From Ruminococcus sp. UNK.MGS-30 (lineage in GTDB: Bacteria > Bacillota > Clostridia > Oscillospirales > Ruminococcaceae): 64,000 nt of DNA. Shown piece after piece: positions 50,240-59,398 of this stretch. The stretch spans positions 248,001-312,000 of the forward strand of contig LBCK01000003.1 of NCBI GenBank assembly GCA_000980705.1, given 5' to 3'. The number at the start of each line of letters is the position of its first letter. Position 1 is the stretch's first letter. Below the pieces are notes generated by a model. The model saw only the letters and a list, made by a program, of their open reading frames with translations, was not told where the DNA came from and did no database searches. The position numbers and the translations under genes are program-made.

Positions 50240-51325
50240 TTAGAATTTCGCCGGATTCGCAGAGAGGTACTTCTTTACCATCAGTGCGATCTTGAAAATG
50301 ATTGCGTGGTCGAATTCACGCAGATCCAGACCGGTCAGCTTCTTAATCTTCTCCAGGCGGTACACCAGTGTATTACGGTGTACGAACAGCTTACGGGAAG
50401 TCTCAGATACATTCAGATTGTTCTCGAAGAACTTCTGGATGGTGAAGAGGGTCTCGTGATCCAGCGATTCGATGCTGCCACGCTTGAACACTTCGTGCAG
50501 GAATGTCTCGCACAGCGTTGTCGGCAGATGGTAGATCAGACGGGCGATACCCAGGTTCTCGTAGCTGACGATTGCCTTATCGGTATCGAATACCTTTCCG
50601 ACTTCCAGTGCCATCTGTGCTTCCTTGAAGGAACGGGACAGTTCCTTTACCCCGGTAACGATCGTGCCGATACCAACATTGACACGAGTGTAAAACTCGC
50701 TGCTCAGTGTATCTGCAATGGAGCGTGCCAGCTTTTCCAGGTCCTTGGAATCCACTGCACCCTTGATTTCCTTGACCAGAACGATATCTGTCTCGGAAAT
50801 GGTAAAGACAAAGTCCTTATTCTTGTCCGGGAACAGATTCTGGATGACATCGTATGCAGAAACATCGTTTGCGGATACGATGCGCACCAGCAGAACCACA
50901 CGGCTGACTTCTGCGTTGAAGTGCAGCTCACGAGCCTTGATGACAATATCGCCCGGCAGTACGTTATCCAGTACCACGTTTTTGATGAAGTTGTTGCGAT
51001 CGTACTTTTCATCATAGTACTGTTTGATATTGAACAGGGAGATCGCCAGGATGTTGGCATACTTTGCAGCAGTGTCATCCATGCCCTCAACGAACACGGC
51101 ATACTCCGGCTTTGCACGGGAGCCGAACGGCTTATAGGTATAGCCGTCACGGATGAAAATATCGTGTACATCGCTGAGATCCAGAGAAACGAACTCGTTG
51201 GTCGTTCCCACCTTGGTGAGATCGCTGCAGGCGATGATGGTTGCGGTATCATCTACCACACCAACCGTTGCGTCGATGGTATCCCGCATCTGGTGAACCA
51301 GTCCTTGAAATAATCTGTTCGACAT
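50240..51325 (-). CDS. CdaR/PucR-type HTH transcriptional regulator
   Basis: The 361-residue product has an N-terminal sensory region (about 1-130), a degenerate GGDEF-like middle domain (about 135-260, VNVGIGTIVTGVKELSRSFKEAQMAL) and a C-terminal HTH_30 (about 295-355, SETSRKLFVHRNTLVYRLEKIKKLTGLDLREFDHAI). That order is the CdaR/PucR family. Members control sugar-diacid, purine or other catabolism; the ligand here is unknown. Monocistronic, with a perfect TTACAA-A-TTGTAA palindrome about 75 bp upstream. Confidence 0.88.
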   Translation of the reverse strand: MSNRLFQGLVHQMRDTIDATVGVVDDTATIIACSDLTKVGTTNEFVSLDLSDVHDIFIRDGYTYKPFGSRAKPEYAVFVEGMDDTAAKYANILAISLFNIKQYYDEKYDRNNFIKNVVLDNVLPGDIVIKARELHFNAEVSRVVLLVRIVSANDVSAYDVIQNLFPDKNKDFVFTISETDIVLVKEIKGAVDSKDLEKLARSIADTLSSEFYTRVNVGIGTIVTGVKELSRSFKEAQMALEVGKVFDTDKAIVSYENLGIARLIYHLPTTLCETFLHEVFKRGSIESLDHETLFTIQKFFENNLNVSETSRKLFVHRNTLVYRLEKIKKLTGLDLREFDHAIIFKIALMVKKYLSANPAKF

Positions 51326-51397
51326 ATAGAACTTCCTTTCCTTTTCAGCAGTGCTGCTTTTTTCGCAAGCACAAATGCAACTCGCCTGCTCAATATA

Positions 51398-51410
51398 TTA
51401 CAAATTGTAA
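51398..51410. promoter_or_regulatory. Palindrome upstream of the cdaR-like gene
   Basis: TTACAAATTGTAA, a perfect 13-bp palindrome about its central base, overlapping a possible extended -10 (minus strand TGTTACAAT). Candidate autoregulatory operator. The rest of the gap to argS (51411-51563) shows nothing recognisable. Confidence 0.4.
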
Positions 51411-51563
51411 CACATTCTTCGACGGCATTTGTGAATACGTCGTTAAACTTTATGGGGTATTTCGAGTATTACGTTGCTTTTCTCGTGTTTTTGCACAAAT
51501 TCAGCAGAAATGATCTGATTTTTGCTGTAACCTGTTTGTAATGATTCCGGTATTTTCCGGCGA

Positions 51564-53255
51564 TCACATCTTCTCCGGACAGGTGATTTTCAGAATGCGC
51601 AGCGCATTTTCAATGCCCTGGCGAGCCGCCTCAGCCAGCAGCAGACGAGCCTGTTTCAGTTCCGGTGTCTCTGCATACTTGATGCTGCAAACGTCATAGA
51701 ACTTGTGAAACAAAGTTGCCAGCTCTGTGGCATACTTGGTGACCTTAGACGGATCATACGCCTTTGCTGCGGCATCCAGTTCAGACGGGAACGCAGCCAG
51801 GTGACGGATCAGTTCCAGTTCCTGGGGCTGTGTCAGAAGTGCCAGGTTTGCATGGTCGCACTGTTCCAGCGTCAGACCCTCTTCTGCCATTGCACGCAGC
51901 AGGCTGCAAATTCTGGCGTGTGCGTACTGTACATAATAAACCGGATTCTGCGAGGACTGTTCCACAGCCAGATCCAGGTCAAATTCGAAGTGGGAATTTG
52001 CCTCTCTGGTGTTGAAGAAGAACCGTGCCGCATCCAGCGGAATCTCATCCAGCAGCGTCACCAGAGTGATCGCCTTGCCGCTGCGCTTGGACAGCTTGAC
52101 AACTTTGCCGTCACGCATGAGCATGACCATCTGCATCAGTACCACATCCAAACGGCTTGCGTCTGCGCCCAGTGCTGTCAGTGCCGCTTTCAGACGAGGC
52201 ACATAGCCGTGGTGGTCTGCGCCCAGGATGTCAATTGCCTTGTCGTAGTTCCGCACCATCAGCTTGTTATAGTGGTATGCGATATCCGGCACAACATAGG
52301 TAGGAATGCCGTTGGCACGTACCAGAACGAAGTCCTTGTCTGCGCCGAAATCGGTTGCCTTGAACCAGACAGCACCCTCCTGCTCATAGGTATAGCCACG
52401 CTTGGTCAGTTCCTCTACTACCCACTTTACCTGACCGTTCTGGTGCAGGGTGCTTTCCCGGAACCAGTTGTCATAGACAATGCGGTACTTTTTCAGGTCA
52501 CGTTCCAGACCGGCAATGTTCTTGGGCAGTGCAAATGCCACCAGAGCATCCCGGCGTGTCTTGGCATCGGTGCTGACGTATTTGTCACCGTTCTCGGCGA
52601 TAAAATTCTCGGCGTGTTCGGTGATGTCTGCGCCGTGATATGCGTCCTCCGGCATTTCCACAGACGGGTCAAAATGCTGGAGATAGCGAACTTCCAGAGA
52701 AGTGGCAAACTTTTCGATCTGGTTTCCGGCATCGTTCACGTAGAATTCACGCTGCACATCCCAGCCGGTCCAGTCCAGGATCTCTGCCAGGCTGTCACCC
52801 AATGCGCCGCCTCTGGCGTTGCCCACGTGCATCGGTCCGGTCGGGTTGGCGGAAACGAATTCCACCAGCGCACGCTTGCCGGCGCCGGTCTGGGTCCTGC
52901 CGTAGTTTTCCTTCTCTGTCAGAACGGTTTCCGTCACGTCGGCAAACCACTTCTGCTGGAGGAAAAAGTTCATGAATCCCGGTCCTGCGATTTCTGCACG
53001 GTCAAAGATCGTGCCGTCCAGGGAAACTGCATCCAGCAGCAGTTCGGCGATTTTCCGAGGTGCCATCCGGAAGGTCTTGGCGCTTACCATTGCCACATTT
53101 GCCGCAAAGTCGCCGTGGGACTTGTCTGCCGGAACTTCTACCCGGAATGCCGGGATGGGTTCTGCCGGAATTTTTCCCTCTGCCACGAGCCGTCCCAGAC
53201 CTTCCACCAGCAGCTGGTGCAGTGCCTCAGACGCATTTTTCATACAATCTGCCAT
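51564..53255 (-). CDS. argS: Arginyl-tRNA synthetase
   Basis: Class I synthetase of 563 residues. The N-terminal Add-1 domain recognises the tRNA D loop (RVEVPADKSHGDFAANVAM). The HIGH motif appears as ANPTGPMHVGNARGG, the KMSKS-equivalent as VKLSKRSGKAITL, and the C-terminal anticodon-binding DALR domain ends ALRILKI. Three bases after the DUF1934 gene, a linkage also found in Bacillus (ywiB-argS). Confidence 0.97.
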   Translation of the reverse strand: MADCMKNASEALHQLLVEGLGRLVAEGKIPAEPIPAFRVEVPADKSHGDFAANVAMVSAKTFRMAPRKIAELLLDAVSLDGTIFDRAEIAGPGFMNFFLQQKWFADVTETVLTEKENYGRTQTGAGKRALVEFVSANPTGPMHVGNARGGALGDSLAEILDWTGWDVQREFYVNDAGNQIEKFATSLEVRYLQHFDPSVEMPEDAYHGADITEHAENFIAENGDKYVSTDAKTRRDALVAFALPKNIAGLERDLKKYRIVYDNWFRESTLHQNGQVKWVVEELTKRGYTYEQEGAVWFKATDFGADKDFVLVRANGIPTYVVPDIAYHYNKLMVRNYDKAIDILGADHHGYVPRLKAALTALGADASRLDVVLMQMVMLMRDGKVVKLSKRSGKAITLVTLLDEIPLDAARFFFNTREANSHFEFDLDLAVEQSSQNPVYYVQYAHARICSLLRAMAEEGLTLEQCDHANLALLTQPQELELIRHLAAFPSELDAAAKAYDPSKVTKYATELATLFHKFYDVCSIKYAETPELKQARLLLAEAARQGIENALRILKITCPEKM

Positions 53256-53258
53256 ATT

Positions 53259-53705
53259 TCACTTCGTTCCTTTCGTCTCTTTCTGCCGTTCCCACCGCAT
53301 GGTAATGGTGTTTTCGGACAGGAAGTTTGCGTTCATATCTACGGTATATTCCATCTCTACCACACCGGAATTTTCCTCCAGTTCGCAGAGCAGCCGTTTC
53401 GCCTGTACGCCGATGGTCATTGCGCCGAACGGTGTCTGATACAGGCAGAAATGCTTTTTTCCCAGTTCCAGGGTCAGATTGGAATTTGCCGTGCCGGTGC
53501 GCAGGATCGTCACCAGCGACTCATTCGCCACCTGTACGGTGGTTGTCGAGCCGGCAAACCCGGTGGCGTCTGTGTCCTCATAGGACAAGGTCAGCACACC
53601 GTCTTTTCTCTCACAGGTTCCGGCGGTCATGAGTTCTGTTTCTTCCTCATCATCCGGCGTGATCTGCTTGGTTTTCATGGTAATCAGAACAGATTCCAAA
53701 GTCAC
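53259..53705 (-). CDS. DUF1934 (YwiB-like) beta-barrel protein
   Basis: 148 residues matching DUF1934 in length and pattern: an N-terminal strand (VLITMKTKQ), DGVLTLSYEDTDATGFAG, then strands ending VEMEYTVDMNANFLSENTITM. The family has a lipocalin-like fold by published structure prediction. Function unknown. It is conserved next to argS across Bacillota, and the tight spacing here (3 bases) supports coupling. Confidence 0.85.
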   Translation of the reverse strand: MTLESVLITMKTKQITPDDEEETELMTAGTCERKDGVLTLSYEDTDATGFAGSTTTVQVANESLVTILRTGTANSNLTLELGKKHFCLYQTPFGAMTIGVQAKRLLCELEENSGVVEMEYTVDMNANFLSENTITMRWERQKETKGTK

Positions 53706-53727
53706 CTGCTCCTTTCTTTTCTCTTAC

Positions 53728-54531
53728 TTATAAGTTGCAGCGGAACACCTTTCCCATTACATCCTGGTGCAGGAAATGTCCTGCGTTTTCGATGAACATT
53801 TCCGTGCTGTCGCTGACGTAATAGGTATTCTCGCCGGGTGTCTGCCGGTCTGCCAGCAGGTTCTGTGTCTCCAGGCACTGCCGGGCATATTTCGCCGCCT
53901 CTGCGCCGGAAGAGATCAGCTGCACTTCCGGTCCCATATAATCGGCGATGATCTCCCGGATGACCGGATAGTGGGTACATCCCAGAATCAGCGTATCCAC
54001 CCCGGCTTTGCGCACCGGTTCCAGATATTCCTCCGCCACAAGCCGTGTCACCGGATTGTGCAGGTCGGTATAACCGTTTTCCACCAGGTGGACAAACAGT
54101 GGACACGCCTGCCCGAACACGGTCATTTCCGGGTGCATCTTGTGGATCGCCTTTTCATAGCTGCCGCTGCGGATGGTAGCAGGCGTTCCGATGACGCCGA
54201 TTTTTCCGTTTCGTGTCACCCGGCAGGCAGTCTCGGATGCCGGCAGAACCACGCCGGTAAACGGCATATCCGTCACAAAGGGCTGGTCGCCTACAATAGA
54301 ACTTACTGTACCGCAGGCGGCGATAATCATTTTCACCGCATATTGCCGCAGAAACGCCACGTCCTCCTTGGCATAGCGCAGCACTGTCTCCGGGCTGCGG
54401 CTGCCGTAAGGAATCCGGGCGGTATCGCCAAAATAAATAATGTTTTCGTGGGGCAGGATGGCGTTCAGCTCTTTCACTGCCGTCAATCCGCCCATGCCGG
54501 AATCAAAAACACCGATCGCATCATTTCTCAT
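53728..54531 (-). CDS. murI: Glutamate racemase
   Basis: Cofactor-independent racemase giving D-glutamate for peptidoglycan. 267 residues; both catalytic Cys are present, in AACGTVSS (near residue 70) and LGCTHYPVIREII (near residue 185), and the start IGVFDSGMGGLTAVKEL is diagnostic. Two starts are possible: 54531 gives the usual N-terminus with a weak AGAAGTG site, while 54567 has GAGG upstream and adds 12 residues. A short hairpin (GCTGTTCT/AGAACAGC) sits between them. Operon with ddl, so two D-amino-acid wall precursors are made together. Confidence 0.95.
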   Translation of the reverse strand: MRNDAIGVFDSGMGGLTAVKELNAILPHENIIYFGDTARIPYGSRSPETVLRYAKEDVAFLRQYAVKMIIAACGTVSSIVGDQPFVTDMPFTGVVLPASETACRVTRNGKIGVIGTPATIRSGSYEKAIHKMHPEMTVFGQACPLFVHLVENGYTDLHNPVTRLVAEEYLEPVRKAGVDTLILGCTHYPVIREIIADYMGPEVQLISSGAEAAKYARQCLETQNLLADRQTPGENTYYVSDSTEMFIENAGHFLHQDVMGKVFRCNL

Positions 54532-54597
54532 GGTATCACTTCTGCTGTTCTTTGTCCAGAACAGCATCTCCTTTCCTCAGAACATGATTTTCCGTGC

Positions 54598-55668
54598 TTA
54601 GGTTCTGGCTGCATTCTCCATTGCCTGTTCGATCAGCTTATCTACCAGGTACTCCTGCGACATACCCAGATGTTCCATCAGCTTCGGATACATACTGATG
54701 CTGGTGAATCCCGGCAGGGTGTTGATCTCGTTGAGGATCACGCTGCCGTCCTTTGCCAGGAAGAAGTCCACACGGGACAGTCCCTTACAGCCCAGCGCCT
54801 GGTATGCACGCAGCGCAGTTTCCCGAATGCGGTCGGATTCCTGGTCGGTGATGCGTGCCGGAATGTACAGCTTGGAAGTACCGTTTACATATTTATCGTC
54901 GTAATCATAGAATTCCGCAGCCGGTTCGATCTCGCCCACATAGGATGCGATCGGTGCATCATAGCCGAATACAGCGACCTCCAGTTCTCTGCCGTCGATG
55001 AATTCCTCGATGATGACCTTTTCATCGTGAGTAAATGCGATCTGGACAGCGTTCTTCAGAGACTCCAGGTCATTTGCCTTGTTTACACCCACAGAAGAAC
55101 CTGCGTTTGCCGGCTTGACAAACAGCGGAAAGCCCAGCGTCTCGGCAATTGCCACACACTTTTCATCCAGCTTGTTCAGATCACGCTGGTGAACGCTCGC
55201 CCACTTTGCAGTCTGAATACCATTATAATCTAATACAGTGTGGGTCATGCCCTTATCCATGCACACAGCACTGCTCAGAACGCCGCAGCCCACGTACGGG
55301 ATGCGTGCCATTTCCATAATACCCTGGAGTCTGCCGTCCTCACCGTTTCTGCCGTGCAGCACCGGAAAGACAACGTCTACCTTTTTAATGTATGTCTCGC
55401 CGTTCTCGATGGTGATGATGCCGCCGTGCAGCGGATCCGGTGACAGGATCGCAGCGCTGCAGTCCGGATTCTGTTCCCATGCGCCGGTGGAGATCTCCGT
55501 GATGTCGCCGGGGAAATAGAGCCAGCGGCCCTTCTTCGTGATGCCGATGCACAGTACCTCGTATTTGTCCTTCGGAATGCTGCGAATGACGTTCTCTGCG
55601 GAAATCAGCGAAACATCATGCTCACTGGATACGCCGCCGAACAGAACGGCTACTCTGATTTTTGCCAT
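54598..55668 (-). CDS. ddl: D-alanine-D-alanine ligase
   Basis: ATP-grasp ligase of 356 residues making D-Ala-D-Ala. It starts VAVLFGGVSSEHDVSL; it has VFPVLHGRNGEDG (the Glu is preserved), the ATP-grasp segment VIIEEFIDGRELEVAV, and LSRVDFFLAKDGSVILNEINTLPGFT. The ATG at 55668 follows AAAGGAG. The Tyr/Ser or Lys position that separates D-Ala from D-Lac ligases cannot be assigned safely by eye, but context favours D-Ala. First gene of the ddl-murI-DUF1934-argS operon. Confidence 0.94.
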   Translation of the reverse strand: MAKIRVAVLFGGVSSEHDVSLISAENVIRSIPKDKYEVLCIGITKKGRWLYFPGDITEISTGAWEQNPDCSAAILSPDPLHGGIITIENGETYIKKVDVVFPVLHGRNGEDGRLQGIMEMARIPYVGCGVLSSAVCMDKGMTHTVLDYNGIQTAKWASVHQRDLNKLDEKCVAIAETLGFPLFVKPANAGSSVGVNKANDLESLKNAVQIAFTHDEKVIIEEFIDGRELEVAVFGYDAPIASYVGEIEPAAEFYDYDDKYVNGTSKLYIPARITDQESDRIRETALRAYQALGCKGLSRVDFFLAKDGSVILNEINTLPGFTSISMYPKLMEHLGMSQEYLVDKLIEQAMENAART

Positions 55669-55855
55669 GTGTCTATACTCCTTTATCAATTGGTAACCTG
55701 CCGCCGGGCAGTACTGCGGACGATTCGATGCCTGGTGCATCATATCCGCAGGCAGACTGCTTTTAGAACTGATATGCTGTCGAAAACAGGAAAAATGCCA
55801 GGATCTCTCACAAAAATCCGACAAAACACACAGGGGCGCAGATATCTCATTTTCT

Positions 55856-55884
55856 ATTTTATCATAATTCACAAAAATCTGCAA
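55856..55884 (-). promoter_or_regulatory. ddl operon promoter
   Basis: Minus-strand TTGCAG (complement of 55879-55884), 17-bp spacer, TAAAAT (complement of 55856-55861). The leader to the ddl ATG is about 180 nt with no clear structure. Confidence 0.7.
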
Positions 55885-55955
55885 GGGGTTTCTGAAAAAA
55901 AAGCTGGCTCATTTTTGCATTTTTCTCCGAAAATCAAATTTTTTTCAGAAAAGGC

Positions 55956-55984
55956 TTGACAATCCGCATCGGATATGGTATACT
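55956..55984 (+). promoter_or_regulatory. Promoter of the rpmG-secE-nusG transcript
   Basis: TTGACA (55956-55961), 17-bp spacer, TATACT (55979-55984). The 175-nt leader holds three small hairpins: CGGG-TGAAAA-CCCG, GCTGTTC/GAACAGC and CTTCCG-CACAT-CGGAAG, the last 20 bases before the ribosome site AGGAGGTG. Confidence 0.9.
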
Positions 55985-56166
55985 GGAATCACCTCATTGT
56001 ATGGGGGTTATTTTTTTGCCCATCTGCGGGTGAAAACCCGTTTCGGTGCGGCGATAAAGCCCATACGGATTCTGAGGGAGGCAAAAGATTCGGAAAGCTG
56101 TTCCGGACGAACAGCAGAACCGACTTCCGCACATCGGAAGAAGTAAACGAGCAGGAGGTGCCGATC

Positions 56167-56316
56167 ATGAGAGTGAAAGTAACACTGGCTTGTACAGAAT
56201 GCAAGCGCCGCAACTATGTCACCAAGAAGAACAAGCGGAACAATCCGGAACGGATTGAAATGAACAAACACTGCAAGTTCTGCCGGAAGCATACGCTGCA
56301 CAGAGAGACAAAGTAA
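56167..56316 (+). CDS. rpmG: 50S ribosomal protein L33
   Basis: 49 residues with four Cys arranged CTEC and CKFC (zinc-binding C+ form), and the L33 core [21 protein letters not shown]. The ATG at 56167 has AGGAGGTG before it; the longer open frame includes the promoter and leader. The rpmG-secE-nusG-rplKAJL order is standard for Bacillota. Confidence 0.95.
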   Translation: MRVKVTLACTECKRRNYVTKKNKRNNPERIEMNKHCKFCRKHTLHRETK

Positions 56317-56331
56317 TGGGGGTCCGACGCA

Positions 56332-56646
56332 ATGGCTGATAAGGAAAAAAACGCCGGGCAGGAAGCTGCTGTAAAAAAGGCGAAAAAGGCAGCAAACGCA
56401 GACTCCACCAAATCCGGCAAAGGCAAGAAAAACGGTAAGGAAAAGAAAGGCTTCTTTTCCAGAATCGCCGGCTGGTTCAAAGACCTGAGAAAAGAATTCA
56501 AAAAGGTTGTTTGGCCGGACCGCAAGAAAGTCTTTAACAACACACTGGTCGTACTGGTGGTTGTTATCGTCGGCTCCGTGCTGGTCGGTCTGATTGACTC
56601 CGGTCTGCTGAAGCTGATGCAGTTCTTGATGGGACTTTCCAACTAA
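56332..56646 (+). CDS. secE: Preprotein translocase subunit SecE
   Basis: 104 residues: a Lys/Ala-rich N-terminal extension of about 45 residues, then the conserved amphipathic KEFKKVVWPDRKKV and one membrane span (TLVVLVVVIVGSVLVGLIDSGL). Essential part of SecYEG. 15 bases after rpmG. Confidence 0.94.
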   Translation: MADKEKNAGQEAAVKKAKKAANADSTKSGKGKKNGKEKKGFFSRIAGWFKDLRKEFKKVVWPDRKKVFNNTLVVLVVVIVGSVLVGLIDSGLLKLMQFLMGLSN

Positions 56647-56676
56647 CTATTGTGACCAGAACAGGGAGGATTAATT

Positions 56677-57204
56677 ATGTCAGAGGCCGCTAAATGGTAT
56701 ATCATTCACACCTATTCCGGCTATGAGAACAAAGTCAAGCAGGATATCGAAAAGGTGGTTGAAAACCGAAAGCTTCATGACCTCATCCTGGAAGTTCAGG
56801 TCCCCACCGAAACGGTGACAGAAATCACGGACGGCAAGACAAAGGAACTGGAACGCAAGACGTTTCCGGGCTATGTCTTTCTGAAAATGGTTTACACAGA
56901 TGACACATGGCACGTGGTAAAAAACATCCGTGGCGTGACCGGCTTTGTCGGTCCTGGTTCTGAGCCGACTCCCCTTTCCGAAAGCGAAGTGGAGAAAATG
57001 GGCGTGGATCTGGGATCCAGCATCGAAGTCAACTATGCCGTGGGCGATACCGTCACCATCTCCGGAACCGCAATGGACGGATTCTCCGGCGTGGTACAGG
57101 CCATCAATCTGGAGGACGGCACTGTGGATGTCATGATCTCGATGTTCGGCCGTGAAACGGCTGCAACATTACAGCTGAATCAAGTGATCCGTCAGGACGA
57201 CTAA
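56677..57204 (+). CDS. nusG: Transcription termination/antitermination factor NusG
   Basis: 175 residues: NGN domain starting AAKWYIIHTYSGYENKVKQ with FPGYVFLKM and RGVTGFVGPGSEPTPL, then the KOW domain (AVGDTVTISGTAMDGFSGVV). Binds RNA polymerase. Standard position between secE and rplK. Confidence 0.96.
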   Translation: MSEAAKWYIIHTYSGYENKVKQDIEKVVENRKLHDLILEVQVPTETVTEITDGKTKELERKTFPGYVFLKMVYTDDTWHVVKNIRGVTGFVGPGSEPTPLSESEVEKMGVDLGSSIEVNYAVGDTVTISGTAMDGFSGVVQAINLEDGTVDVMISMFGRETAATLQLNQVIRQDD

Positions 57205-57247
57205 TTGCATGAATGCAAAAACAATTCGGAACCGTCTCGGCGGTTCC

Positions 57248-57282
57248 GGTGGGAGAGATGTCACAACGTCTCGCCATTAACC
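57248..57282 (+). promoter_or_regulatory. Candidate L1-binding site in the rplK leader
   Basis: GGTGGGAG ... CTCGCCATTAACC can pair GGT/ACC and GAGA/TCTC around a small loop. A related motif recurs at 57744-57767 between rplK and rplA. L1 is the known autoregulator of this operon in other bacteria. A separate hairpin GGAACCG/CGGTTCC lies just upstream. Confidence 0.5.
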
Positions 57283-57302
57283 ACAATATGGAGGTGTGCA
57301 GT

Positions 57303-57728
57303 ATGGCACAGAAGGTAACAGGTTTTATTAAGCTTCAGATTCCCGCAGGTAAAGCAACACCTGCTCCTCCGGTTGGCCCGGCGCTGGGTCAGCACGGTGT
57401 AAATATTATGGCGTTCACAAAGGAATTCAACGAGCGCACCAAGAATGACATCGGTATGATTATCCCGGTTGTCATCACTGTATACGCAGACCGCTCGTTC
57501 ACCTTTATCACCAAGACTCCGCCGGCTGCTGTTCTGATCAAGAAGGCTTGCGGAATCGACACTGCTTCCGGTGAGCCGAACAAGAACAAGGTCGCAAACA
57601 TCACCAAGGAACAGGTACAGAAGATCGCAGAACAGAAGATGCCGGATCTGAACGCTGGCTCTCTGGAAGCTGCTATGAGCATGATCGCTGGTACTGCCCG
57701 TTCGATGGGTATCGTTGTCGTTGACTAA
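57303..57728 (+). CDS. rplK: 50S ribosomal protein L11
   Basis: 141 residues with the L11 start [34 protein letters not shown] and end [13 protein letters not shown]. The ATG at 57303 has GGAGGTG upstream. Forms the GTPase-associated centre of the ribosome. Confidence 0.97.
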   Translation: MAQKVTGFIKLQIPAGKATPAPPVGPALGQHGVNIMAFTKEFNERTKNDIGMIIPVVITVYADRSFTFITKTPPAAVLIKKACGIDTASGEPNKNKVANITKEQVQKIAEQKMPDLNAGSLEAAMSMIAGTARSMGIVVVD

Positions 57729-57743
57729 CGGGAGCCGAACGTC

Positions 57744-57767
57744 GGTGGGAGGAAATTTCCGCTAACC
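57744..57767 (+). promoter_or_regulatory. Candidate second L1-binding site, rplK-rplA intercistronic
   Basis: GGTGGGAGGAAATTTCCGCTAACC pattern: GGT/ACC outer pairs and GGAAA/TTTCC inner pairs, similar to 57248-57282. It is followed by a CCGGAT/ATCCGG hairpin (57766-57790) and then the rplA ribosome site AGGAGG. Confidence 0.45.
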
Positions 57768-57822
57768 GGATCTGCGTTGGAGCAATCCGGTACTACCACT
57801 ACACTAGGAGGATTAAAATATC

Positions 57823-58518
57823 ATGAAACACGGAAAGAAATATAACGACAGCCGCAAGGCTGTAGACAGCGCAAAGCAGTACGCATCTGACGAGGCACTG
57901 TCTCTGGTTTGCACAAACGCAAAGGCAAAGTTCGATGAGACCATCGAAGCACACATCCGTCTGGGCGTTGACTCCCGTCACGCTGACCAGCAGGTTCGTG
58001 GTGCAGTTGTTCTGCCGAACGGTACTGGTAAGAAGGTACGTGTCTGCGTATTCTGCAAGGAAGACAAGTATGAGGCAGCTCAGGCTGCAGGCGCAGACTA
58101 TGTCGGCGGTCAGGACCTGGTTGACAAGATCACCAAGGAAAACTGGATGGATTTCGACGTAGTTATCGCATCCCCGGATATGATGGGTCTGGTTGGTCGT
58201 CTCGGTAAGGTGCTTGGTCCCCGTGGACTGATGCCGAACCCGAAGGCTGGTACTGTAACTCCGGACGTAGCAAAGGCTGTTACAGAGGCTAAGGCTGGTA
58301 AGATCGAGTATCGTCTCGACAAGACCAACATCATCCACTGCCCGATCGGTAAGGCATCCTTCGGCGCAGACAAGCTGACCCAGAACTTCGAAACTCTGAT
58401 GGAAGCTATCGTAAAGGCAAAGCCGGCAGCAGCTAAGGGTACTTACCTGAAGTCCTGCGTCGTTACTTCTACCATGGGCGTTGGCGTAAGAGTTTCTACC
58501 AACAAGTATGGTGTCTGA
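57823..58518 (+). CDS. rplA: 50S ribosomal protein L1
   Basis: 231 residues: [12 protein letters not shown] at the start, the two-domain L1 pattern with [27 protein letters not shown], and the signature [27 protein letters not shown]. Forms the L1 stalk and represses its own mRNA in model bacteria. A terminator follows. Confidence 0.97.
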   Translation: MKHGKKYNDSRKAVDSAKQYASDEALSLVCTNAKAKFDETIEAHIRLGVDSRHADQQVRGAVVLPNGTGKKVRVCVFCKEDKYEAAQAAGADYVGGQDLVDKITKENWMDFDVVIASPDMMGLVGRLGKVLGPRGLMPNPKAGTVTPDVAKAVTEAKAGKIEYRLDKTNIIHCPIGKASFGADKLTQNFETLMEAIVKAKPAAAKGTYLKSCVVTSTMGVGVRVSTNKYGV

Positions 58519-58550
58519 GTTTTTCCGCTGAGAAAAATCTGCAAAGTTAC

Positions 58551-58585
58551 TTCCCTGCTGCCGGTTTCGGCGGCAGGGATTTTTG
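58551..58585 (+). terminator. rplKA terminator
   Basis: 12-bp stem TCCCTGCTGCCG/CGGCGGCAGGGA (one G-U pair) with a short loop and five Ts. Confidence 0.88.
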
Positions 58586-58622
58586 CATCCGGAAAAAATT
58601 TTGATTTTTTTGAAAAAAAGGC

Positions 58623-58651
58623 TTGACAAGCGCTTTGAAGTGTGCTATACT
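58623..58651 (+). promoter_or_regulatory. Promoter of rplJL
   Basis: TTGACA (58623-58628), 17-bp spacer, TATACT (58646-58651). Separates rplJL from rplKA transcription. Confidence 0.92.
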
Positions 58652-58659
58652 GTAATAGT

Positions 58660-58780
58660 TGTCAAACACAATATCGTATTCTAAAGACAGTTGGTGGCGT
58701 TTCGCCGTAAGTCCAACCGAGGAATGTGCAATGATCTGTGAAATACAGCGCACGGTTCCCTGTCGAATCGTGCTTTTTTA
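58660..58780 (+). ncRNA. Ribosomal protein L10 leader with attenuator
   Basis: AAAGACAGTTGGTGGCG ... GTAAGTCCAACCGAGG, then CAATGATCTGTGAAATACAG, is the recognisable L10(L12)4-binding leader of Bacillota. It ends in a terminator hairpin GCACG/CGTGC with six Ts (58750-58779). Excess L10-L7/L12 should bind and favour termination before rplJ. With the promoter and the rplKA terminator this accounts for the gene-free stretch 58519-58825. Confidence 0.9.
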
Positions 58781-58825
58781 TTGCGATTTCAGATACGATA
58801 CATAAACTATCGGAGGTGAAATCTC

Positions 58826-59338
58826 ATGGCAAGTGAAAAGATTTTGGAAGGCAAGAAGGCTAAGGTTGCTGCTCTGACTGAAATGCTTCAGGACAGCGTA
58901 TCCTTCGTTCTGGTTGACTACAAGGGCATCAGCGTTGAAGACGACACCAAGCTGCGTAAGGAGCTGCGTGAAGCCGGCGTTCACTATGTAGTTGAAAAGA
59001 ACTCCATGCTGCGTTTTGCATTCAAGAACATGGGCATCGACGCATTTGACGAAGTTCTGCACGGTACAACCGCTGTTGCACTGTCCAAGGACGATCAGAC
59101 TGCTCCGGCTCGTGTACTGGGTAAGTTCGCAGAAGATCACGAAGACTTCTTCAATCTGAAGGCTGGCTACGTGGAAGGCGTTGCTTATGACGCTGCCGGC
59201 GTAGAAAAGCTGTCCAAGATTCCGTCGAAGGAAACTCTGCTGGCACAGCTGGTTGGCTCTCTGCAGGGTCCGATCCAGAAGCTGGCAGCTACACTGCAGG
59301 CAGTTGTGGACAGCAAGTCCGAAGATACTGCTGCATAA
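58826..59338 (+). CDS. rplJ: 50S ribosomal protein L10
   Basis: 170 residues; VLVDYKGISVEDDTKLRKELREAGVHYVVEKNSMLRFA is the L10 core that binds rRNA, and the C-terminal helix binds L7/L12 dimers. GGAGGTG before the ATG. Regulated by the upstream leader. Confidence 0.97.
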   Translation: MASEKILEGKKAKVAALTEMLQDSVSFVLVDYKGISVEDDTKLRKELREAGVHYVVEKNSMLRFAFKNMGIDAFDEVLHGTTAVALSKDDQTAPARVLGKFAEDHEDFFNLKAGYVEGVAYDAAGVEKLSKIPSKETLLAQLVGSLQGPIQKLAATLQAVVDSKSEDTAA

Positions 59339-59398
59339 GTATCGCAGAGATTTTCGCTCTGCAAATCATTTAATTTATTGTTAAAGGAGATTATTATC

